The notes: a model not told the origin generated them from the letters alone. A stretch of DNA of 64,000 nt from Rhizobium album (GCF_003122325.1 NZ_QFBC01000016.1:104538-168537), one strand, 5' to 3'; numbered from the stretch's first letter, positions 1-8,867 are shown. Made by a program: numbers and translations.

Positions 1-362
1 TTCATCTGGCTGACGCCGACGTTTATTCGCCCTGCGCGCTGGGAGGGACGCTCAACCAAAAGACTATTCCGGAAATCCAGGCCAAGATTATCGCCGGTGC
101 TGCGAACAATCAATTGAGCGCCCCGTCCCAGGATAAGCTGCTCTGGGAGCGTGGTATTACCTATTGCCCCGACTATGTCGTAAACGCCGGTGGTGTTCTG
201 TCGGTGGCGCGCAAGGGCGTTCAGTTCAAGCTGGCAGAAGGCTTGTCCCGCGTGGCAGCAATCCACGAGACGACGCACAAAGTTTTGGCCATGTCAAAAG
301 CCGAGGGCATTCCCACGGGAGTGGCTGCTGACCGCCTCGCGCGTAGACGTCTGCAAGGATAG
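1..362 (+). CDS. Leu/Phe/Val (Glu-type) dehydrogenase, C-terminal part
   Basis: This is the 3' end of a gene that begins outside the window, read in frame from base 3. About 119 residues are visible. They match the NAD-binding domain and C-terminus of the leucine/phenylalanine/valine dehydrogenase branch of the Glu/Leu/Phe/Val family: a stretch like GGTLN, then IAGAANNQL, then YCPDYVVNAGG, and a C-terminal helix ending AADRLARRR. These enzymes reversibly deaminate branched or aromatic amino acids with NAD+. The C-terminus is close to normal length, so there is no sign of 3' truncation; the state of the 5' part is unknown. No coupled downstream gene follows. Confidence 0.85.
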   Translation, partial: HLADADVYSPCALGGTLNQKTIPEIQAKIIAGAANNQLSAPSQDKLLWERGITYCPDYVVNAGGVLSVARKGVQFKLAEGLSRVAAIHETTHKVLAMSKAEGIPTGVAADRLARRRLQG

Positions 363-940
363 CTATTGATATCGGCGGAAAGCAAGCAAGGACCTTGGCG
401 ACTGTTGCGAGCGACACCAGCCGAACGATGACCGGTGAGCCGCTCCCACATGGCCCGCAGGCTCCCGTCGAGTTCGAGAAGCGGCAGAGAATCTGACCCG
501 CGGGTGTCTTAAACTCGCCGCTATTCAACCCATCATTACTGCCTCCCGCATGAGAGCGAGAGCTCAGTCGGAAGGGCACTCGCATTTTAAGGATGCCGAG
601 ACGAGGACAATTGAACCGTCTTCCTCGATCAGGCATGTCCATCGACTACACTCCCAATCGGGAGATTTTTGCGCCTATAGCCTTGCGATGAAGAGTAAAG
701 CTTCCCAGCGATGCGGAGGCCGCGTGCGCCCGCCGCAGTGATGTTCGTTGCAACCTGTGTAGCCGCGTCCTCGTCTGCCCAACCACATGCAACTCGGCTT
801 TTATTGCGAGCAGCGCCAGATACGTTTCGAACTTCTAGTTTAGCCGCCGAAATTTATCCGCGGGCCTGAAGTGAGACCTCCGGGCGCGGTCGGCCGCACG
901 CGGTCCATCCTTTCGCTTCAATAGTTAGGATTTCCCGACT
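363..940. other. Gene-poor interval, no convincing gene
   Basis: About 580 bases lie between the dehydrogenase stop and the stop of the SDR gene on the other strand. Short open frames exist on both strands, but none has a recognisable domain and a plausible ribosome binding site. Possibly decayed sequence between two acquired segments. Confidence 0.5.
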
Positions 941-1840
941 TCAAGCACGTGCCGCCGAATAGTCCATGTTTTTCAGGTCTTCGAGCAAGCTTGGTCCTGT
1001 CGGCAGCCAGCCAAGTTTTTCCCGGGTCAGTGCGCTCGAAGCCGGGATGTCCGCCGCAGCGAACATGGTGAACCAGCCGAAATGGGCTTCCGCCTCTTCT
1101 TTCGGGAGTGAGACTGCCGGGAACCCGAGCCCTATCGCGACCGCTTCGGCGATATCACGCGCTGCAACACCCTCTTCGGCCACAGCATGATAGCGGGCGC
1201 CAGGCTCGGCGCGACCAAGCGCCTGGACATAGAGCTTCGCCACATCGTTCACATGGCCTGCAGCCCAGCGATTGGCGCCCTGGTCGACATAGGCAACGAC
1301 GCCCTTGTCGCGAGCCATGTCGATGTAGAGCGAGATGAGGCCCTGCCTGAAGGTGTCGTGCACCTGCGGAAGCCGAACGACACCGAGGTTGACGCCCGCT
1401 TCGAGCTGTTCCTGGCCAGCAAGTTCCGAGGCTATCCGCGGATTGAAATGACTGGCGTCGAACACATCCTCGCGAGCGGGTTCACCATCCCCAGGATCGC
1501 CGATGCCGACACCCGAAGTAACGAACATCGGCCGGTCCGATCCTTTCAAAACTGACCCGAGCGCGGCAATGACACGGCGATCCTTTTCGCAGTTGGCGAC
1601 GAAATTGGAGAAGTCATGATCGAACGCCGTATGAATGACGGCGTCGGCATTCTCGGCTCCTTTCGCCAGGCCTGCGGGGTCCTCCAGTGTTCCGCGATAA
1701 GCGGATGCGCCGGCACTTGCCAGTTCTTTCGCGCCGGAGTCGGACCGGGTGAGGCCTATCACCTCATGGCCAGCGGCCAACAGTTCGCGAAGGACACGGG
1801 ATCCGATGAAACCGGTGGCACCTGTCAGAAAAACACGCAT
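941..1840 (-). CDS. NAD(P)-dependent epimerase/dehydratase (extended SDR)
   Basis: A 299-residue extended short-chain dehydrogenase with the N-terminal Rossmann motif TGATGFIG directly after MRVFL, then TSGVGIGD and a C-terminal substrate domain typical of NmrA/epimerase-like SDRs. The open frame extends nine codons further upstream, but the ATG at 1840 is chosen because AGGAG precedes it at good spacing and the Rossmann strand starts at once. It is divergent from the XRE-type regulator at 1936. That arrangement is common for this pairing and suggests the regulator controls it. The substrate is unknown. Confidence 0.85.
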   Translation of the reverse strand: MRVFLTGATGFIGSRVLRELLAAGHEVIGLTRSDSGAKELASAGASAYRGTLEDPAGLAKGAENADAVIHTAFDHDFSNFVANCEKDRRVIAALGSVLKGSDRPMFVTSGVGIGDPGDGEPAREDVFDASHFNPRIASELAGQEQLEAGVNLGVVRLPQVHDTFRQGLISLYIDMARDKGVVAYVDQGANRWAAGHVNDVAKLYVQALGRAEPGARYHAVAEEGVAARDIAEAVAIGLGFPAVSLPKEEAEAHFGWFTMFAAADIPASSALTREKLGWLPTGPSLLEDLKNMDYSAARA

Positions 1841-1935
1841 ATGAAATCTCCTGCATTGACGTGCCAAGTGATCTCATGAAAAATTGTCCTGTTAAAGTAG
1901 TAACTTTATCATGGTATAATTGTTAATAGGTTCGC
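1841..1935. promoter_or_regulatory. Divergent promoter region, SDR / XRE regulator
   Basis: The short gap between two divergent starts is AT-rich compared with its flanks, including runs such as AGTAACTTTATC and TGGTATAAT. It must carry promoters for both genes and is the likely operator of the regulator. TATAAT at about 1914-1919 resembles a -10 element for the rightward gene, but it is very close to the start codon. Confidence 0.5.
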
Positions 1936-2766
1936 ATGAGCGACAACGCTTCCGAAAATGCTCTTGGCATATTTCTCCGCGACCGGCGCATGCGCCTCGA
2001 CCCGGCTTCATTCGGCTTTCAGAGAGGACGGCGCCGCACGCCGGGCCTGCGTCGCGAGGAAGTCGCCCAGCGCGCCAATATAAGCCCAACCTGGTACACC
2101 TGGTTGGAACAGGGACGCGGCGGAGCGCCCTCCGCCCATGTGCTCGATCGCATCGCAAAAGGCCTGATGCTGACCGAGCCTGAGCGTGATCATCTGCATA
2201 TTCTCGCTTTCGGCCATCCGCCCGAGCCCCACTACCGCCAATACGATGGCATTACTCCCAGGCTGCAGCGTGTGCTGGACTCGATGCCTTTCAGTCCGGC
2301 GATCATCAGAACGGCCACATGGGATGTGGTCGCGTGGAACAAGGCTGCGGTCGTTATCCTGACGGACTATGCCAAGTTGCCTAAGGAGCGTCGCAACATT
2401 CTTCGCATGATGTTCTCCGACGAGCGCATGCGCGCCGCGCAGGACGAATGGCGCACCGTCGCTCGTTATCTCGTTGGCGCATTTCGGGCCGACGCCGCGC
2501 GCGCTGGGGCGGGTGTGGAAATCCGAAAGTTGGTCGACGAACTCTCCGCCAGCAGCCCGGAATTCAAGGTAATGTGGGACGACAACGAAATCACAAGTAC
2601 ACGCGAAGGCATCAAGCGCCTTCATCATCCCGTCCTCGGATTGATCGATCTGGAATTTTCGACCTTCTCGGTCGAAGGCCGGTCCGATCTAAACATGATG
2701 ATCTACAGTCCGGCAAACTCCGAGGTGATGGAACAGTTTCGCCTACTGATTACCGGCGCTTGTTGA
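1936..2766 (+). CDS. XRE-family regulator with MmyB-like ligand domain
   Basis: 276 residues. The N-terminal helix-turn-helix (about residues 10-85) has the signature RRTPGLRREEVAQRA followed by STWYTWLEQG-like spacing, which is typical of the MmyB/MLTR subfamily. The C-terminal 170 residues match the MmyB-like ligand-binding domain, a PAS-like fold reported to bind fatty acids in family members. Such regulators usually sit next to, and control, a divergent SDR or oxidoreductase gene, as here (941-1840). The ligand cannot be inferred. Confidence 0.88.
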   Translation: MSDNASENALGIFLRDRRMRLDPASFGFQRGRRRTPGLRREEVAQRANISPTWYTWLEQGRGGAPSAHVLDRIAKGLMLTEPERDHLHILAFGHPPEPHYRQYDGITPRLQRVLDSMPFSPAIIRTATWDVVAWNKAAVVILTDYAKLPKERRNILRMMFSDERMRAAQDEWRTVARYLVGAFRADAARAGAGVEIRKLVDELSASSPEFKVMWDDNEITSTREGIKRLHHPVLGLIDLEFSTFSVEGRSDLNMMIYSPANSEVMEQFRLLITGAC

Positions 2767-2956
2767 GCTTGGCCGAAAGAGGTCACGCGGGCTGGAGCAT
2801 TCCGGACTCTAGGGGCTGGGGACTGCGGTGCTCACTAAGGCGCGCGTTGCTCATGTTGGTTCTCCCATCGGCACTATGATTACGTTGCAACCTATTGGGT
2901 TGCCGGTGCTCATTCCAAGTTGACAATGTGAGACAAAGTCGGTATTGGATACAATC

Positions 2957-3595
2957 ATGATTTCGGATACCAACAAGACGCAGTCGGAAACGATTGCCGT
3001 CAGGATCAGGACGCTGATCTTGAATGGCGCGCTTCGGCCTGGCCAGCCGCTGCGACAGGAAGCGCTTTCCGAACAGTTGAGCGTAAGCCGCACACCGCTG
3101 CGGCACGCCCTCCAATCGCTTGCCGAAGAGGGGCTGGTCGAGACCATCGGCTATAAGGGGGCGAGGGTCGCTGAGCTGGACCGGGGAATGGTCGATGACC
3201 TGTTCGAGATGCGGCTAGTCTTGGAACCGCTGGCACTCCGATCCGCCCTTCCACAGATTACGAAGCTCGATCTTGCAAGAGCCGAGATGGCACTCGACGC
3301 CGCAGACTCAGAAGAAGAGCTTTCGAGGCTTTCCGCACTGAACTGGGATTTTCACCATGCTCTCTATCGTCCGTCAAACCGGCAGATGTTACTGCGGACC
3401 ATCGAGCAATTGAACAAGGCATCGGCTCTCGCCGAGGTGATCGCGAGCTCCATTGTCGTCCGCCCCAAAAAGTCTGCTTCCGAGCACCGAAAGTTGCTTC
3501 AGGCCTGCCGGAATGGCGACGAGGCCGGTGCGATTGCAGCGCTAGGCGAGCATTTGCAGCTTGCTCACCACGACATACGAACAGGGAAAGATTGA
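2957..3595 (+). CDS. GntR-family transcriptional regulator (FCD type)
   Basis: About 212 residues. It has an N-terminal winged helix (ALRPGQPLRQEALSEQLSVSRTPLR-type region, roughly residues 24-60) followed by an all-helical FCD effector domain with the DLFEMRLVLEPLA segment and conserved histidines and acidic residues expected to hold a metal. A TTG at 2945 would add four residues; the ATG at 2957 is preferred, but neither has a strong Shine-Dalgarno sequence. Its stop codon lies two bases before the ATG of the M20 hydrolase, so the two form one transcription unit and the regulator probably responds to a substrate or product of that enzyme. Confidence 0.88.
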   Translation: MISDTNKTQSETIAVRIRTLILNGALRPGQPLRQEALSEQLSVSRTPLRHALQSLAEEGLVETIGYKGARVAELDRGMVDDLFEMRLVLEPLALRSALPQITKLDLARAEMALDAADSEEELSRLSALNWDFHHALYRPSNRQMLLRTIEQLNKASALAEVIASSIVVRPKKSASEHRKLLQACRNGDEAGAIAALGEHLQLAHHDIRTGKD

Positions 3596-3597
3596 AG

Positions 3598-4767
3598 ATG
3601 CCCGTCACGAACAGGATCGCAGAATTCCACGACGAAATGACCCGGTGGCGGCAACATCTTCACGCCAATCCGGAGCTTTCCTACCAGGAATATGAAACTG
3701 CCAGGTTCGTCGCGGAAAAGCTTCGCTCCTACGGCATCGACGTGACCGAAGGCGTGGGCGGAACCGGCGTTGTCGGCGTGCTTCACGGAAACCACGAAAG
3801 CGAGCGCTCCATCGGGCTCAGGGCTGACATGGATGCGCTTGCGATCGAGGAACGCAATGATTTCGCCCATCGCTCGACAAACACGGGCGTCATGCACGCC
3901 TGCGGTCATGATGGGCACACGACGATGCTTCTCGGCGCCGCTCGCTATCTTGCTGAGACCCGGAATTTCTCAGGCCGTGTCGTTTTCATCTTCCAGCCAG
4001 CCGAGGAGATGGGTGGGGAAGACGGCGGCGCCGCACGCATGATCCGTGAAGGACTTTTCGAGAATTTTCGCTGCGACGAGATCTACGGCTTGCACAACTG
4101 GCCGGGCATGGAGGTCGGAACCTTCGCCGTTAAGGCAGGGCCGATGATGGCGTCGGGCGATGCTTTCGAGATCGAGGTCACGTCGACCGGAATGCACGCA
4201 GCACAGCCACACAAGGGAGCCGACGTCGTTCTGACGGCGGGGCACATCCTTGTCGCCCTCCAGCAGATATCGGCCCGAAACACCGACCCGCTGGACGCTA
4301 TCGTCGTCAGCGCCACGCAGATTCATGGCGGCGACGCCTATAATGTCTTGCCGAACATGATCACGATCCGGGGCACCGTGAGAGCGTTCTCTCCGGCCGC
4401 GCGCACAGCAGCGGAGCCGGCGCTGCGGCGTATCGTCAAAGGCATTGCACTGTCGACTGGCGCTGAATGCAAGATTACGTACGCCCAGCAATATCCAACC
4501 CTCATCAATTCGACGGCTGCAACCCTGTCCGCGATAGCGGCCGGATCGTTGGTGTTTAACAAGGTCGAGACGAATCCGCCGCAGACGATGATCGTCGAAG
4601 ACTTCGCCTTCATGCTCGAAGACCGGCGCGGGTGCTATGGCTGGATCGGCAACGGCTCTGATGGCAACGGTCGCATCCTCCATAGCGCGTGGTTCGATTT
4701 CAATGACGAAGCGCTTCCGTTCGGGGCCTCTTACTTCGCCTCACTCGTTGAGGCGAGAACGCAATAG
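3598..4767 (+). CDS. M20-family metal-dependent amidohydrolase (HipO-like)
   Basis: 389 residues of the M20D peptidase/amidohydrolase family, which hydrolyses N-acyl or N-aroyl amino acids such as hippurate or N-acetyl amino acids. Visible marks are LRADMDALAI, HACGHDGHT (metal ligands), QPAEE (catalytic base Glu and metal ligand) and the C-terminal EDFAFM motif; a dimerisation lid domain sits between. An alternative TTG at 3592 overlaps the stop of the GntR gene. The ATG at 3598 follows a purine-rich GGGAAAG. Co-transcribed with the GntR regulator. The substrate is not predictable beyond an amide-bonded small molecule. Confidence 0.9.
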   Translation: MPVTNRIAEFHDEMTRWRQHLHANPELSYQEYETARFVAEKLRSYGIDVTEGVGGTGVVGVLHGNHESERSIGLRADMDALAIEERNDFAHRSTNTGVMHACGHDGHTTMLLGAARYLAETRNFSGRVVFIFQPAEEMGGEDGGAARMIREGLFENFRCDEIYGLHNWPGMEVGTFAVKAGPMMASGDAFEIEVTSTGMHAAQPHKGADVVLTAGHILVALQQISARNTDPLDAIVVSATQIHGGDAYNVLPNMITIRGTVRAFSPAARTAAEPALRRIVKGIALSTGAECKITYAQQYPTLINSTAATLSAIAAGSLVFNKVETNPPQTMIVEDFAFMLEDRRGCYGWIGNGSDGNGRILHSAWFDFNDEALPFGASYFASLVEARTQ

Positions 4768-5176
4768 TTTTTACGCCTGACGGTCTTAATGGAACCGGCG
4801 CGCGGGTGGTTTAAGAGGCCATGTTAAGGTCTGCGCCCGCTTGAACTTTTGGAGTTCCATGGATTCGATCACACCACACGGCCGCCTTCTTCTCTCGTTT
4901 GAGAAACTGTCGGGGCAGCTATATTGCTGAGGCTAGCTGAAGACCCGCGCTGGCCCGCGGGGAGGGCGCATCGATTCAAACGAGAGCATTGTTCTGTGGG
5001 ACCACGTTTAACTCGATATCGCCGGGCATGGGGCCTAAGTGTCATTATCTCATTCCCGCAAAGCTTTACCTGTCCAGAACCGCCCGAAAGTTCCAAAAAG
5101 AATCCTGCGGAAGATGGTATAACATAACAAATTCAGTTGATTTTTGTCATGAAGACACGGATGTGTTGATTATGGG
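4768..5176. other. Non-coding interval left of the insertion sequence
   Basis: Roughly 400 bases between the M20 gene and the insertion sequence. A tiny frame at 4860-4928 starts MDSITPHGR and stops after 22 codons; it might be a relic of a longer gene but matches nothing I can name. No other support for a gene. The stretch near 5118 is AT-rich. Confidence 0.45.
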
Positions 5177-5188
5177 ATGGCCCGCCCT
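5177..5188 (+). repeat. Left subterminal inverted repeat of the IS
   Basis: ATGGCCCGCCCT, an exact reverse complement of 6502-6513. It lies about 50 bases before the transposase start. Confidence 0.85.
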
Positions 5189-5240
5189 TCCGAGGACATC
5201 GAGTATGATGTCCTTCTCTTGAATGGAAGGGAGCCGTGTC

Positions 5241-6275
5241 ATGCAGATTTCCATACTGGGTATCGACATCGGGAAGAACAGTTGCAGCGTTGTTGGGGTA
5301 GATAAGCGCGCCGCTGTGGTTGTCCGTCGAACGATGCGGCGAGAGACATTGATCGAATTCGTCGAGAAGCTGCCAACCTGTGTTATCGCGATGGAGGCCT
5401 GTTGTGGTGCTCACCATCTTAGTCGGCTCTTTACCGCGAGAGGTCATGAGATCCGGCTGATGTCGCCGGAATATGTCCGCCCATATGTAAAGGCGCAGAA
5501 GAATGATGACAGAGATGCCGAAGGCATTGCCGAGGCGGCATCTCGCCCGACGATGCGGTTTGTTGAACTGAAGAGCCAGGAGCAGCTAGATATCCAGACA
5601 TTGCACAGGGTTCGATCCCGCCTCGTTGCGGAAAGAACGACACTGATCAATCAGATGCGCGCGATCCTGCTGGAACGCGGCCTGGTCTTCGCCGCTGGCC
5701 GCTGCAAATTTGAGCGTGCTGTCGACACGCTGCTGGAAGAGCGGGCCAGTGGCTTATCGGAGCGCGTTCACCGGCTGGTTGCCGAGCTTCGAGACGAATG
5801 GAAGGTACTCGACACCAAGATTGCAGCTCTCAATGCCGAGTTCTTGTCGCTGGCCCGAGATAATCTCGCAGTGCGCAGGCTGACAACTATTCCAGGCATT
5901 GGGGTGCTGAGTGCTACAGCGCTGATCGCCGCTATTGGAAATGCCAGCGGCTTTGATCGTGCCAGAGATCTCGGCGCTTGGTTGGGGCTCGTACCACGAC
6001 AGTTTACGACCGGAGGCAAGCCACGGCTGCTGGGCATCACAAAGCGTGGTAACGTCTACCTCCGAACTCTGCTTGTGCACGGCGCGCGAGCGGCCATGCC
6101 GACGCTCAGTCGGAGTGATACCCCTCTCGGGCAATGGCTCCGAGGTCTGCTTTCCCGGGGTATGCACCGCAATGTCGTGATCGTGGCGCTGGCAAACAAG
6201 CTCGCCCGCATTGCCTGGGCGGTACTACGAAAGGACTGCCCATTCGAGCGAGCGTACGGCGCCACCGCGGCGTAA
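5241..6275 (+). CDS. IS110/IS1111-family transposase (DEDD recombinase)
   Basis: 344 residues. The N-terminal RuvC-like DEDD domain shows the acidic residues in GIDIGK, VIAMEACC and KNDDRDAEG. A coiled middle part follows, then the C-terminal transposase_20 domain with TIPGIG, LGAWLGLVP, GGKPRLLGITKRGN and YLRTLLVHGAR. The family recombines DNA using a bridge (seeker) RNA encoded in the element. The ATG at 5241 is chosen over 5223 because GGAAGGGAG precedes it and the protein then starts with the usual strand before GIDIGK. The residues before GGK are Phe-Thr-Thr where I recall serines in many relatives; whether that affects the proposed catalytic serine needs an alignment. Confidence 0.92.
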   Translation: MQISILGIDIGKNSCSVVGVDKRAAVVVRRTMRRETLIEFVEKLPTCVIAMEACCGAHHLSRLFTARGHEIRLMSPEYVRPYVKAQKNDDRDAEGIAEAASRPTMRFVELKSQEQLDIQTLHRVRSRLVAERTTLINQMRAILLERGLVFAAGRCKFERAVDTLLEERASGLSERVHRLVAELRDEWKVLDTKIAALNAEFLSLARDNLAVRRLTTIPGIGVLSATALIAAIGNASGFDRARDLGAWLGLVPRQFTTGGKPRLLGITKRGNVYLRTLLVHGARAAMPTLSRSDTPLGQWLRGLLSRGMHRNVVIVALANKLARIAWAVLRKDCPFERAYGATAA

Positions 6276-6501
6276 CAAGATTGGCTGCGTCCAGCTGCAG
6301 CCCATGATGTTTGCGAGAAGGACCGTAGATGGCCTGACAGTTGACCGGCGAGCGGAAAGCCCAGCAGTGGCAATGGCTCATTGAAGCCGTGTTGATTATT
6401 GAGGCTCCGGACGTGCGGATATCCATCTTGGCCACGGCGTGACCGTGAGACCGAATACGTTGAAGCAGACTGTACAGGGATCTAAAATTCTACTTGCGAA
6501 C
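6276..6501 (+). ncRNA. Candidate bridge/seeker RNA region of the IS1111 element
   Basis: 226 bases without a plausible gene lie between the transposase stop and the right inverted repeat. In IS1111-type elements the guide RNA that pairs with target and donor DNA is encoded in this downstream non-coding tract. The tract has short self-complementary segments such as GCTGCGTCCAGCTGCAGC near its start. The assignment rests on family architecture and position; I did not fold it. Confidence 0.55.
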
Positions 6502-6513
6502 AGGGCGGGCCAT
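6502..6513 (-). repeat. Right subterminal inverted repeat of the IS
   Basis: AGGGCGGGCCAT, the exact reverse complement of 5177-5188, marking the right end of the IS1111-type element. Confidence 0.85.
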
Positions 6514-6550
6514 ACGTTGAGAACTAACCCGGCTCAGTACTCAGCGGCAG

Positions 6551-7330
6551 TCAACATTCCAGTGCGGCGGACTCTGTTTTTCCCGCTTTGCCGTTTATCC
6601 AGTAACCTGATGCCTTGATCCAGCTTAGGGGACAGTTTTTGTGATCTAAGAGGTAAGCTCGGACTGCTCGCGCCACCGACGCTTCAGCTGCAACCCAAAC
6701 AAATGTCTGAGGCATAATGTCGATGTGGCGAAGAGCCGAGATCAGCGATGAGGGATTTGTCGCCTCGTTAGCGGCCCTGTGGATCCAACGAACCTCTAAC
6801 GAGGCTGTTGTTGCGAACGATTGTTCCTCCTGCGCTCCGGCAACAGCGGCAATAACGTCGATCTCCGCCTCTTGGTCGCTCTCCTCAATTCGTCTGCCGA
6901 TTGCAGGGAGCGCTGTTTCGTCACCGATGAGCAACCATCGCTTCACCGCGGTGGAAACAACCGCAGAACCGCGCGGGCCCAAAATCTCTAAAGTAGAACC
7001 GGGCCGAGCGTTAATTGCCCATTGAGTGACAAGGCCACTTTCATGCAAAGCAAAATCGATCACCAAGCGTCGTGCCGACCTGTCAAAACTCCGTGGAGTG
7101 TAATCGCGACGCTGTTCCACCCCGGATGGATCGAGCACTATGACTTTGATGTGATCGTCAGGCGCCAGGCTGACAAAATCGGCGAGATCGTCACCGTTCA
7201 ACACAATGCGGCGCATGTTCGGAGTAATGTTGTTTACGCTTTCCACTGTCAACTTGCGGCGATTCAGGTCATGATGAACCCGCACGATCGACGGCGCGTC
7301 AGTATGTTCAGATTGCTTATTGTCCACCAT
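6551..7330 (-). CDS. Siderophore-interacting protein (SIP/ViuB-like flavoprotein)
   Basis: 259 residues. The N-terminal FAD-binding half contains the segment DYTPRSF, which matches the RxYT/S flavin motif of siderophore-interacting proteins, and a following VIDFALHESG. The C-terminal half has LLIGDETALPAI, the NAD(P)H-binding signature of the SIP domain, and ends with a KASGYWINGK-type motif. The family reduces ferric siderophores in the cytoplasm to release iron. An AGGAG lies shortly upstream of the ATG. No siderophore transport gene is adjacent. Its stop is about 40 bases from the IS end, so the insertion narrowly missed the gene. Confidence 0.88.
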   Translation of the reverse strand: MVDNKQSEHTDAPSIVRVHHDLNRRKLTVESVNNITPNMRRIVLNGDDLADFVSLAPDDHIKVIVLDPSGVEQRRDYTPRSFDRSARRLVIDFALHESGLVTQWAINARPGSTLEILGPRGSAVVSTAVKRWLLIGDETALPAIGRRIEESDQEAEIDVIAAVAGAQEEQSFATTASLEVRWIHRAANEATNPSSLISALRHIDIMPQTFVWVAAEASVARAVRAYLLDHKNCPLSWIKASGYWINGKAGKTESAALEC

Positions 7331-7486
7331 AATGCTCCTGCGACACGTGTTGAAGCTGAATGTGGTTTGACGTCTGATAGAGTTCCGGCAACCTTGTCCT
7401 CCCTCAGCAGATGTTGCCTACAACAGGCAAGCGACGAGGGGTTGGCCAAACACCTTCGGCCAACCAGCTGCTGCAAGCTCTCGCTA

Positions 7487-8410
7487 TCAGGCGATGGCAA
7501 GTATAATTTTGCCTTTTGCTCGGCCAGAGGCCTGATGGTCGAATGCAGCCTGAAAATCCGCGAGATTTTGCTGGCAATCCACCAGAACCTTGGCGCTGCC
7601 ATCCTCCACCTTTCTAACGATCTTTGAAAGGCGAGAAGCAACGGGCTCATGGAAGACGAAAGTTGCAGAAACCTTATGTGCCTTCGCCAAAGCCTCATCG
7701 GGAGGTGCTGACGTTGCCAACAAGGACCCGCCAGTGCGCAGAACGCCGTAAGACTTCTGCTGTGTTTCACCGCCAATAGTATCAAGAACGACGTCGACGT
7801 CAGAAACCATGCCCTGGAAGTCTTGGCTCTTGTAATCAATAACTTGATCGGCGCCCAGTTTACGAACGATTTCCAAGCCCGACCCAGATGCCGTCGCAAT
7901 CACGCGAGCACCAACCTGACGAGCGAATTGTATGGCGAAGCTACCAACCCCGCCGGCGCCGGCGTGGATCAGAACCGTCTGGCCCTTGCTAAGGTTAGCC
8001 ATTTCAAACAGCGCCTGCCATGCCGTGCCAGCGGCGACCGGAATGCCTGCAGCGTCAGCGAAGGAAATGCTGTCTGGCAGGCGGACGAGATTGCTTGAAT
8101 CCGCAATGGCAAACTCGGCGATAGCTCCGCCTTGCGTCGCCTGCGAACCGACAACGACCCTATCACCGACCCGCCAATGGCTGGACAGCGAGCCAGTTTT
8201 CTCAACGACCCCGGCATAATCCGTGCCGATTGTGTAGGGAAATGTTAGAGGGAAAAACGCATGCATGTAGCCGCGCTGAAGCTTGAAGTCGAGCGGATTG
8301 AGGGCTGCTGCATGAACACGCACCAATACCTCGCTTGGGCCGGGCTGCGGGATATCGACGTCTTCCAGGACGAGAGGCTCATTGTAGCCAGAGATTCTAA
8401 CGGCTTTCAT
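7487..8410 (-). CDS. NADP-dependent quinone-oxidoreductase-like (zinc-less MDR)
   Basis: 307 residues of the medium-chain dehydrogenase/reductase superfamily, quinone oxidoreductase branch. The GroES-like domain has AALNPLDFKLQRG and GTDYAGVVE; the nucleotide-binding domain has the AGAGGVGSFAIQ glycine motif. Catalytic-zinc cysteines are absent, as usual in this branch. The frame extends 17 codons upstream, but the ATG at 8410 has AGGAG at correct spacing and avoids overlap with the SnoaL-like gene. It probably reduces a quinone or enone with NADPH. Likely co-transcribed with the SnoaL-like gene ten bases upstream. A paralogue is at 12809-13741. Confidence 0.88.
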   Translation of the reverse strand: MKAVRISGYNEPLVLEDVDIPQPGPSEVLVRVHAAALNPLDFKLQRGYMHAFFPLTFPYTIGTDYAGVVEKTGSLSSHWRVGDRVVVGSQATQGGAIAEFAIADSSNLVRLPDSISFADAAGIPVAAGTAWQALFEMANLSKGQTVLIHAGAGGVGSFAIQFARQVGARVIATASGSGLEIVRKLGADQVIDYKSQDFQGMVSDVDVVLDTIGGETQQKSYGVLRTGGSLLATSAPPDEALAKAHKVSATFVFHEPVASRLSKIVRKVEDGSAKVLVDCQQNLADFQAAFDHQASGRAKGKIILAIA

Positions 8411-8420
8411 CTTCTGCTCC

Positions 8421-8867
8421 TTATTTGTTCGGCCAGGCGCCGACTTGGAAGAACCATCCAAACCAGTCCTCGAGGTGCCAGGTGTGAGTCACTTTGCCGG
8501 CCGTCACGTAGTGGAATTCGTGGATCGCCATCTCGAAACGCTTCCCTGTCGCCGGAACACCGAACCAGTCGCCCTTGTGTGTTCCAGTGATTAGGGCGCG
8601 AACGGCGACCTTTCCCGGAACCCCGATCATCTCGCGGATGGTGATCTTCAAATCGGGGAATGCCGCGTTGAACTCTCCGATCAGAGGCTTCATGCCGTCA
8701 CGGCCTGGAGCCTGATGCGGCGCGAGTGGGATGTCTTCCCAATCGGGGACTACAGCTTCATCCAGCAGATGAGGATTTCCTTGGAATGCAGCATAAAGCG
8801 TTTCGACCGCCCGCTGATCTTCCGGTGCGACACCGGTGACGAGCGGTGCTGGAGTAGTGGTTGTCAT
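8421..8867 (-). CDS. SnoaL-like ester cyclase/hydrolase-fold protein
   Basis: 148 residues with the SnoaL/NTF2-like alpha-beta barrel: a first helix with VETLYAAF, DLKITIREMIG, TGTHKGDWFGVPATGKRFEM and WHLEDWFG near the C-terminus. That pattern is typical of SnoaL-like polyketide cyclase family proteins annotated as ester cyclases. AAGGA precedes the ATG. First gene of a minus-strand unit with the oxidoreductase at 7487-8410. The function of stand-alone bacterial members is mostly unknown. Confidence 0.82.
   Translation of the reverse strand: MTTTTPAPLVTGVAPEDQRAVETLYAAFQGNPHLLDEAVVPDWEDIPLAPHQAPGRDGMKPLIGEFNAAFPDLKITIREMIGVPGKVAVRALITGTHKGDWFGVPATGKRFEMAIHEFHYVTAGKVTHTWHLEDWFGWFFQVGAWPNK

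Larger units (their letters stand above)
5177..6513 (+). mobile_element. IS110-family insertion sequence, IS1111 type
   Basis: The element spans about 1.34 kb between two perfect 12-base inverted repeats, ATGGCCCGCCCT at 5177-5188 and its reverse complement at 6502-6513. One transposase gene lies inside, with a 226-base non-coding tract between its stop and the right repeat. Subterminal inverted repeats and a long 3' non-coding tract are the hallmarks of the IS1111 subgroup; in that subgroup the true ends usually lie a few bases outside the repeats and no target duplication is made. The transposase frame is intact, so the element could be active. Confidence 0.85.

Noticed and set aside
550..741. 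Small plus-strand frame in the left gene-poor interval
   Set aside because: No binding site, no domain, and composition like non-coding DNA.
3970..4683. A 237-codon minus-strand frame opposite the M20 hydrolase
   Set aside because: The plus strand carries all metal-binding motifs of M20 enzymes; the antisense frame has none.
7022..7627. A plus-strand frame across the end of the SIP gene and the gap to the MDR gene
   Set aside because: It overlaps two well-supported minus-strand genes and shows no domain.
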